From the NCBI GenBank assembly GCA_973895155.1, contig OZ316897.1, forward strand, positions 8,308,001 to 8,372,000: 64,000 nt of DNA, in the 5' to 3' direction. A program made the translations under genes and the position numbers. Positions within the stretch are counted from its first letter, which is position 1. Every line of letters starts with the position of its first letter. Shown in pieces: positions 58,041 to 64,000 of this stretch. This DNA is from Marsupella aquatica. Its lineage: Eukaryota > Marchantiophyta. The notes beneath the pieces are model-generated. The model was not told where the DNA came from, made no database searches, and worked only from the letters and a program-made list of their open reading frames with translations.

Positions 58041-60604
58041 AAATTTTGCGCAGTAGCTGACTGAAAATAGTGGAAACAGTTGGTTTAAGAGGCCCTAACT
58101 TTTAGGACAAAAATCTAACTAATAAACGCAATCAAAAGTTGGGACTATGTACTAGAGTGAACCTCTCTAGACCGGGACTCTAACTGCATTCATAAATGAA
58201 AATGAAGGTACACACAAAAAACAGGGATGAAGGCAAAGATGAACAGTAAATAGCATGGGATACTTTTTTTCCAAGGGTTTGTTTTGGCCTCATCTCTAAT
58301 CATGTAGTAGTGCTAGTATGACACAGTCCACCATATCTAACTGCAGGCTCTGTGGAATACACCCCAAGCCTGTACTTATCCACTCTATGCACTATGTTAT
58401 AAGTGCAAGGATGTCATTTATGAACTTCTCCACATGAGCATTTGCACTACCCAATAAGTGCATGAAAAAATTGCTTATTCACTTCTTCATAATTTTGTAT
58501 GGTTAGGACACACATATGGGACTCCTTGTACCTCCAGTGCTCATATTACACAATCCAAAACTACTCTATGTAATTGTCTGCTCCACTTCTTGGTGAATGT
58601 TTCTTATGTGTGAATTGTTTTCACTGATAAATGCATGTCTACTCTCATAGACAAAATGCAGTTGCATTTTTGTCATTAGTGCCGGTCAACTTGCATTATG
58701 CAAACTGGATTTGTGGTGTTTTTTTTTCAGGAAATCATGTAATATTAGGGGATACATGACCGACCTGCACTTAACACTGAATGCATTACATACACTGCAT
58801 GTATGCATTTTGAACTGTATATGCAGGCTGAAAACAGGTAGCAGTGGCAGCCACCAAGGATCAGGTATGTCTACTTGCAAAGAGTGCTACACCCTTGTAT
58901 TGTTCGTAGCACTAATTTCACAGTCACACTAATCAGATAGTGACACTAGTAACTGTGAAGGGTGTAGTTTAATTAAAGGAAACAAAGGTGTTGTCTAGTC
59001 CTAACAAGTCAAACAAACAAATACTTAAACAGGATACGTTTCTTATCACTGTGACTTCATTCATATACAGTAATTTTCATCAAGGTGATTGTGCTTCTTG
59101 GTTAAGGGGGTCCATTAACAGATTAAATACCTGTTTGAATAGCACATTTATCCAGATTTCCTTATGCACGCATATTCTAAGCTTGAATCTTGAAACCTCC
59201 CCATTCTTTATTATTCTTGATCTCTTGGAGTCCATTTGTCCTGACCTTGCTTCATGCATTATTTCCCTCCATGATAGGATGCCAAGGAAGTCTGTCCCCC
59301 CCTACACTTCATTCTCATCCTGTGAACCTACCCTGCCTCACCATTGTGCACTTCCCCAGGTTAGCCTCCAAGGGGACTTCATCCCTCCCAAAACATCCAC
59401 TTATCTACGTACATTGATCAATTTTCTCGAGCAAAATCCAAAAAGTCGTGGTCTTAGAATGCATGTGAGCAACAAAGGAAACTCTTAGAGGAACAATATA
59501 TATAGTTAGGGACAATATGTAATTGTAAAATGTGCAAATCGAAGCTAACACTCTGTTGTTGTTCTAAAGGGAAACCGTTCTAGAGCAAGCATACAACTGG
59601 CTTGTGGATGGAGAAAACGGGTATTTTATATCTAAATGCTATAATATATAAGGGGGTTTTGTAGGGCAGGAAGACTCCCTGGCTTTCAGATTATAGTGAC
59701 ATGTTTTTCTAACCTTGATAATTATTGGGCCCAAAGGTGCCACTGTGCACCTTTTTTCCACCCAACCCAACACTCTCCCCGCAGCTCGCTCACTCTTTGA
59801 AATCCAATTACCAGGTAGACTTGCCAACTCACCATCTCACTTGCTTTCACACTTACTATTGACAATACTATGCAAGGCACAGAAATTTGACTAGCTGTTT
59901 ATTATAATTCTTACAACTACCACAGCACAGGTGGAGCCCAAGATACGTTGAACCTGCATGACTCTGTTTGGAGCATAGCCATTTATAAACTGAGTTAGAA
60001 GAAAGCTATCAAGGCCACCCTTCCATTTTTAAGAGGTCTATGAAGGAGTGAACTTGGTAGGCTTTAGGTGCAATTATTGCTAGGATAAAATGAAATATAA
60101 AAATTAATTTAATTTTGAAGGGGAAATCTGTAACCCCATAGAAAGTGAACAGTCAATCACAACATTTGAACACTACACCAATGAGTCTCTCAGGGCCTGC
60201 TAGGATAAGATTAAATCTGCTCATGTCCAAGAGGGTTCCCTAAATCAATTTGCCTTTGGGATCATGTCTCCTGGATGCACACTTGTTGTTCTTTTACACA
60301 TATACTAGCCTGATTACCCATTCTTTGAGTGTAAATAGAGATGATGACAACAAAAACCTTGTAGAAACAAGGATTTCATGCTATTTCTTTTTGGTCCGTA
60401 CCCTCATTTTCATTTATGCTCTCACTTAGCAACCATCTAGAGGTTCCAATCTAGATCCTAGGCCAGGGAATAACTGTTGATTGCGCTCTACTAGTTATAT
60501 ATAATTTAGTAACTTTTGATTGCACTCTACTAGGTAGATATAATTTGTTTGAAGTCTATAAGGCATGGTCTATCCATTCATCTAGGCGCAATATTTTTTT
60601 ATAT

Positions 60605-62163
60605 CAGGTATTTAGTTCCATTTAAGAGGAATCAACTAAACTTTTTTGGAGCAATCAACAAATGACATAGGACTGTTACCAGAGCAGAAAGCTGTTGTGG
60701 GGACCAACTTTCTCCTTAAACCAAAAAGTTGGAGGTATATGTTTGATCGGCCCTCTGGTGTAACTTTTTTACCTAATGGGTCCCTATAAAATGTTTTTAC
60801 CTAATAGGCCCCTTGTTACATGTTTGCGTCAGTTGTTCTTCTAGCAGTCACTCTGACCAATTTTTGCTTGATACAATGATCAACTACGTTTTCAAAAACT
60901 CTATGGTCAACCATGACTGTCAGGCGAACTGCACCATCGAACCCTGCACCCAACCTTGGTCAAACAAAAAGGTCAAATGTGCGGCTAGGGGAACCGCGGA
61001 ATTGTGGTCGCCGCTACCCAAACTGCGAAGTGAAGACAATATGGATTATGTCTTCGGATTTGAACCGCGGACGCAGCACAAACTGCAAAGTGAAAACAAT
61101 ATGGATTATGTCTTCATATTTGAATTTCACATGCTCCACACAGGGTTTTCTTGACATTGTTGATTTGCGACTATCAGTTCGGAGGATATGTGCGATCGTT
61201 ATGATCCTGGTACTTCCACTAGCACTTTTTCTGTCACTGGCCATTGGGTACTTGTTTTTTGTCACTAGGCACTGGGCTCAATCAACAACCTGAAGGTATT
61301 GACAAAACCCGAGCATCGACAAAGCCCAAGCATTGACAAAACTCGATTGCTTCCCTCCCGCAACACAAAGAATCAAAGAGCAACGATTGTCAGGTAGCGG
61401 CAACAACCCTAAACCCCTCACAAGACACAAATACATAATGCAATATATCTTCGTGGCTAAACCCGCCCCCGCCCTATTTAGAACCCAGTTTGTCAACTAT
61501 GTTGTTGGCCGGTTGGTTGGGAGCACAGTTCACTATGGCGCAGACTGTGGTGGACCGGATGTACCAGATGTAAACACACTGTGTACAACATAGGGCACCT
61601 CACAAGAATAGTGAGTATGGCTCATTAAGAGGGGGCCTATTAGATAAGAGAAACATTACTAGGGGCCTATTAGGTAAAAAAAGTTTAGTAAGACCCATAG
61701 GCCCTGAGAGGAGGTATTTGCTTGATTGACCCCCAAAATGAAACTTGTTACTTGATCGACCCCCTTAGGTCTATGAACGGCCCAGATCTGAGATTGAAAG
61801 GTCCATCAAAGGTCCAGATTGGGGAAATGTATTAAGGGGGTTGATTAAGCAAACTTTTTCCAGAAGGGGGTCTACTAAGCATATGGGGGCCCCTCAAACA
61901 TATATATACTTGTGATAACTTATTCCTTATATCAAGTAAGTCATTCAATTTAAGAGCAATCAACAAAAGACACAGGCCTCTGTTACAAGAGCAGAACACT
62001 GTTGTGGGGACCAACTGTGCTCTTGTAACGTGAAGATTGCGAGAATTGTTTCCTTATAAGGTACCTCATTCGATTTAAGAGCAATCAACAAAAGGCATAG
62101 GACTTTCGTATGAGAGCAGAACACTCTTGTGGGGACAAACTGTGCTCTTGTAACGCGAAGATC
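60605..62163 (+). repeat. Three copies of a ~115-bp element with internal palindrome
   Basis: Copies at ~60605-60720, 61925-62038 and 62052-62163 share 'ttaagagcaatcaacaaa', 'gacayaggac', 'gagcagaacactgttgtggg' and 'accaactgtgctcttgtaac'. The middle copy contains a perfect 12-bp inverted repeat: GTTACAAGAGCA (61982-61993) and TGCTCTTGTAAC (62018-62029) with a 24-nt loop. Small size, multiple copies and hairpin potential resemble a MITE-like or structured element. Confidence 0.85.
61016..61135 (+). repeat. Two-copy direct repeat, period ~61 bp
   Basis: 'acaatatggattatgtcttc' preceded by 'aaactgcraagtgaara' occurs at ~61020-61065 and ~61080-61125. Confidence 0.9.
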
Positions 62164-62384
62164 ATTATTATAACCACAGTAAAGAATGGGAAGTTGACTT
62201 CGGCGCCCATAAAAGTAAGATTCCATTCTTCCAGAGTTCAGACCATGAGCAACGGAGACCCTGGGCTGTTTAGGATTACGTTCGAGTCGTAAGCATAACT
62301 GTGACGTATTTCATTTGATGACATGGGCGGCTTCTCGATTGAGATCACGGTTTGCCTTCACCGTGACCCACAACCCTGCCAAAT

Positions 62385-62506
62385 GCTGAGATCAGAAAGC
62401 CTGTCCACAATCGAGAACTCGAGAAGCTATGCAGATCTATAAAGTGCTGAGATCAGAAAGCCTGTCTGCAAACGAGAATTCGAGATGCGACTATGTAATC
62501 GGACCT
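62385..62506 (+). repeat. 61-bp tandem duplication in the reductase upstream region
   Basis: 'gctgagatcagaaagcctgt' at 62385 and 62446, each followed by 'c.caa.cgaga..tcgaga'. It lies 140-260 bp before the reductase ATG and so may be in its promoter or 5'UTR. Confidence 0.9.
62434..62443 (+). promoter_or_regulatory. Possible TATA box of the glutathione reductase gene
   Basis: 'atctataaag' about 205 bp before the ATG, a plausible core promoter position for a plant gene with a ~170-nt leader. It lies between the two copies of the 61-bp duplication. Position and sequence are the only evidence. Confidence 0.35.
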
Positions 62507-62641
62507 TGACGACAGAATTGAGCGAAGATAGAGGAGAGAGATCGAAAGCAAACAGTTCCCAGAATTCCGGTGACAATCATCCCTTCAATCTTGGATGTAT
62601 GCAGTGAGAAGCTGTCACTTGGGAGATAGAGAGAGAGAGTG

Positions 62642-64000
62642 ATGGCAGAGGAATTGGGGAAGCTCGGTGTGGGCGGGCACAGCTTCGATTACGATCTCTT
62701 CGTAATCGGGGGAGGGAGTGCGGGAACGCGAGCGTCCCGCTTCTCTGCGAGCTATGGGGCGAATGTGGCCGTGGTGGAGCTGCCATACAGCCCCGTGAGC
62801 ACGGAAACGACTCTCGGCGGGTTGGGAGGGACGTGCGTGCTCCGCGGCTGCGTTCCCAAGAAGATCTTGGTCTACGGGTCCAGCTTCCGTCCCGAATTCG
62901 AGGACGCCAAGGGATTCGGATGGCGCATAGACGCGAAGAGCATCGAGTTCGATTGGAAGCACCTGATCGAGAACAAGAGCAGGGAGATTGCGCGGCTGAA
63001 CGGTGCGTACAAGGGCTTGCTGGTCGGTGCGGGAGTGACTGTGATGGAGGGCTTCGGGAAACTCCTGGACAAGCACACGGTGGAGGTCAAGCATAGCAGC
63101 AATGGTGAGGTGAAGAAGTACACCGCTAATCACATCCTTATTGCCACCGGGAGCAGGGCTCAGAGGCTGAACATTCCCGGCAAGGAGCTGGGCATAACCT
63201 CGGACGAGGCCCTGAGCTTGAAGGAGCTGCCCAAGAAGGTTGTCATCATCGGGGGAGGTTACATTGGCGTGGAGTTCGCCGGGATCTTCAACGGAATGGG
63301 AGCTGAGGTGCACGTGTTTTATCGGAAGGATTTGCCATTGACGGGGTTCGACAAGGAGATGCAGGCCGTCGTTGCCGGCAATCTCGTCAGCAGAGGAATC
63401 CATCTGCATCCTCTGACGAACATCGTGGAGCTGAAGAAGGGTGAGGGGGGAGTCATCATGGCCCTGTCCGACAAGAAGGAGGAATTCTTAGCCGATGCTG
63501 TGATGTTTGCCACGGGCAGGAAGCCCAACAGCAAGTGGTTGAATCTCGAGTCGGCTGGTGTGATTGTGGATCCAAAGTCCGGAACTGTGAAGGTGAATGA
63601 ATACTCGCAAACAAATGTGCCTAATATCTGGGGCGCAGGCGACGTGACTGACCGAATTATGCTCACTCCTGTGGTTCTCATGGAAGGCACGGCGTTGGCC
63701 AATACTTTGTTCGGTGGGAAGCCCACGAAGCCTGATTACAAGAATGTTGCTTCTGCTGTGTTTTGCCAGCCTACTCTGGCTGTGGTGGGAATGACGGAGG
63801 AGAAAGCAATTGCCCAAGCTACGGGCAACATTTGTGTGTACACCGCGAGCTTCAACCCCATGAAGAACACCATCTCGGGCCGACAGGAGAAGACTCACAT
63901 GAAGCTGATTGTGGACTCGGAAACCGACGTGGTGCTGGGAGCGTCCATGTGTGGTCCTGATGCCCCTGAGATCATCCAGTGTCTCGCCGTTGCACTGAAG
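62642..64000 (+). CDS. Glutathione reductase, cytosolic type, intronless (C-terminus cut by window end)
   Basis: FAD flavoenzyme that uses NADPH to reduce glutathione disulfide, central to the ascorbate-glutathione cycle. The 453 codons in the window, read without interruption, show [20 protein letters not shown] (FAD Rossmann motif GxGxxG), [19 protein letters not shown] (redox-active Cys pair, C-x4-C), [37 protein letters not shown] plus [10 protein letters not shown] (NADPH Rossmann motif), [51 protein letters not shown] and [19 protein letters not shown]. Only about 45 residues (the dimer-interface His-x4-Glu end) should be missing. There is no transit peptide before the FAD domain, so it is cytosolic. 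The start is the first ATG in frame, and the N-terminus lines up with known cytosolic enzymes. The absence of introns is notable because land-plant reductase genes usually have many. Confidence 0.95.
   Translation, partial: MAEELGKLGVGGHSFDYDLFVIGGGSAGTRASRFSASYGANVAVVELPYSPVSTETTLGGLGGTCVLRGCVPKKILVYGSSFRPEFEDAKGFGWRIDAKSIEFDWKHLIENKSREIARLNGAYKGLLVGAGVTVMEGFGKLLDKHTVEVKHSSNGEVKKYTANHILIATGSRAQRLNIPGKELGITSDEALSLKELPKKVVIIGGGYIGVEFAGIFNGMGAEVHVFYRKDLPLTGFDKEMQAVVAGNLVSRGIHLHPLTNIVELKKGEGGVIMALSDKKEEFLADAVMFATGRKPNSKWLNLESAGVIVDPKSGTVKVNEYSQTNVPNIWGAGDVTDRIMLTPVVLMEGTALANTLFGGKPTKPDYKNVASAVFCQPTLAVVGMTEEKAIAQATGNICVYTASFNPMKNTISGRQEKTHMKLIVDSETDVVLGASMCGPDAPEIIQCLAVALK

Larger units (their letters stand above)
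58041..62600. other. Gene-free stretch before the glutathione reductase
   Basis: No supported gene. The frame at 58988-59488 (plus, 166 aa) is unrecognised and has no supporting context. It holds the 60-bp duplication at 61016-61135, the three-copy element at 60605-62163, and a duplication in the presumed reductase promoter (62385-62506). Confidence 0.45.

Noticed and set aside
58988-59488. 166-residue frame
   Set aside because: Unrecognised, with no neighbouring exons or domain and chance-like composition; not enough to call a gene.
60913-61293. 126-residue frame with duplicated VKTIWIMSS text and a hydrophobic tail
   Set aside because: The repeat stems from the 60-bp tandem duplication; other frames are equally open and no domain is recognised.
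62615-63898. Long minus-strand frames (up to 264 residues) at the window end
   Set aside because: They are the antisense shadow of the glutathione reductase gene, whose plus-strand frame shows all family motifs.
1-64000. CRISPR array, bacterial operons or phage genes
   Set aside because: Nuclear plant genes with GT-AG introns throughout; the regular repeats here lack the short repeat/unique spacer pattern.

Overview
This is nuclear DNA from a land plant. The evidence is a BTB/NPH3 protein, a GT34 xyloglucan xylosyltransferase, a receptor-like kinase whose kinase resembles the LRR-VIII-2 class, a plant-type 8-cysteine lipid-transfer-like protein, a plant-type cytosolic glutathione reductase and an initiator tRNA gene. 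Gene density is low (about one recognisable gene per 10 kb). Genes are GC-richer than the AT-rich, repeat-laden DNA between them. Several genes have no introns in their coding sequence (NPH3, GT34, glutathione reductase). A non-seed plant such as a bryophyte or lycophyte would fit, but the sequence does not prove it.

Layout. 0.6-1.6 kb: a TMEM220-like membrane-protein gene that looks broken (in-frame TAG plus a frameshift). 1.6-6.3 kb: no recognisable gene, perhaps the leader or promoter of the next one. 6.27-8.0 kb: a single-exon NPH3-family gene. 9.9-17.7 kb: accessory DNA dominated by a tandem duplication of a ~2 kb unit; each copy carries a different insertion, one GC-rich and one ending in a Helitron-like 3' terminus. 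20.24-20.57 kb: a well-defined SINE with a 19-bp target-site duplication. 24.5-29.1 kb (minus strand): receptor-like kinase exons, preceded upstream by an 8-cysteine lipid-transfer-like exon that may be a separate gene or the receptor's ectodomain. 30-39 kb: intergenic DNA with tandem repeats and two strong hairpins. 39.18 kb: initiator tRNA-Met, followed directly by a ~183-bp tandem repeat array. 45.6-47.2 kb (minus strand): GT34 gene with a 3'UTR intron. 47.5-62.4 kb: many minisatellites, a 1.8-kb foldback element and dispersed repeats. 62.64 kb to the window end: intronless cytosolic glutathione reductase, cut off at its C-terminus.

The genes do not form a pathway or cluster; they are ordinary, independently transcribed plant genes (cell-wall synthesis, phototropin-type signalling adaptor, receptor signalling, redox homeostasis). 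I found no convincing new multi-gene system. The most unusual items are the possible lipid-transfer/receptor-kinase fusion, the nested duplication at 10.4-17.7 kb, the perfect 23-bp hairpin at 37.6 kb and the tRNA-anchored repeat array. Calls rest on reading the sequence; no alignments or database searches were run.
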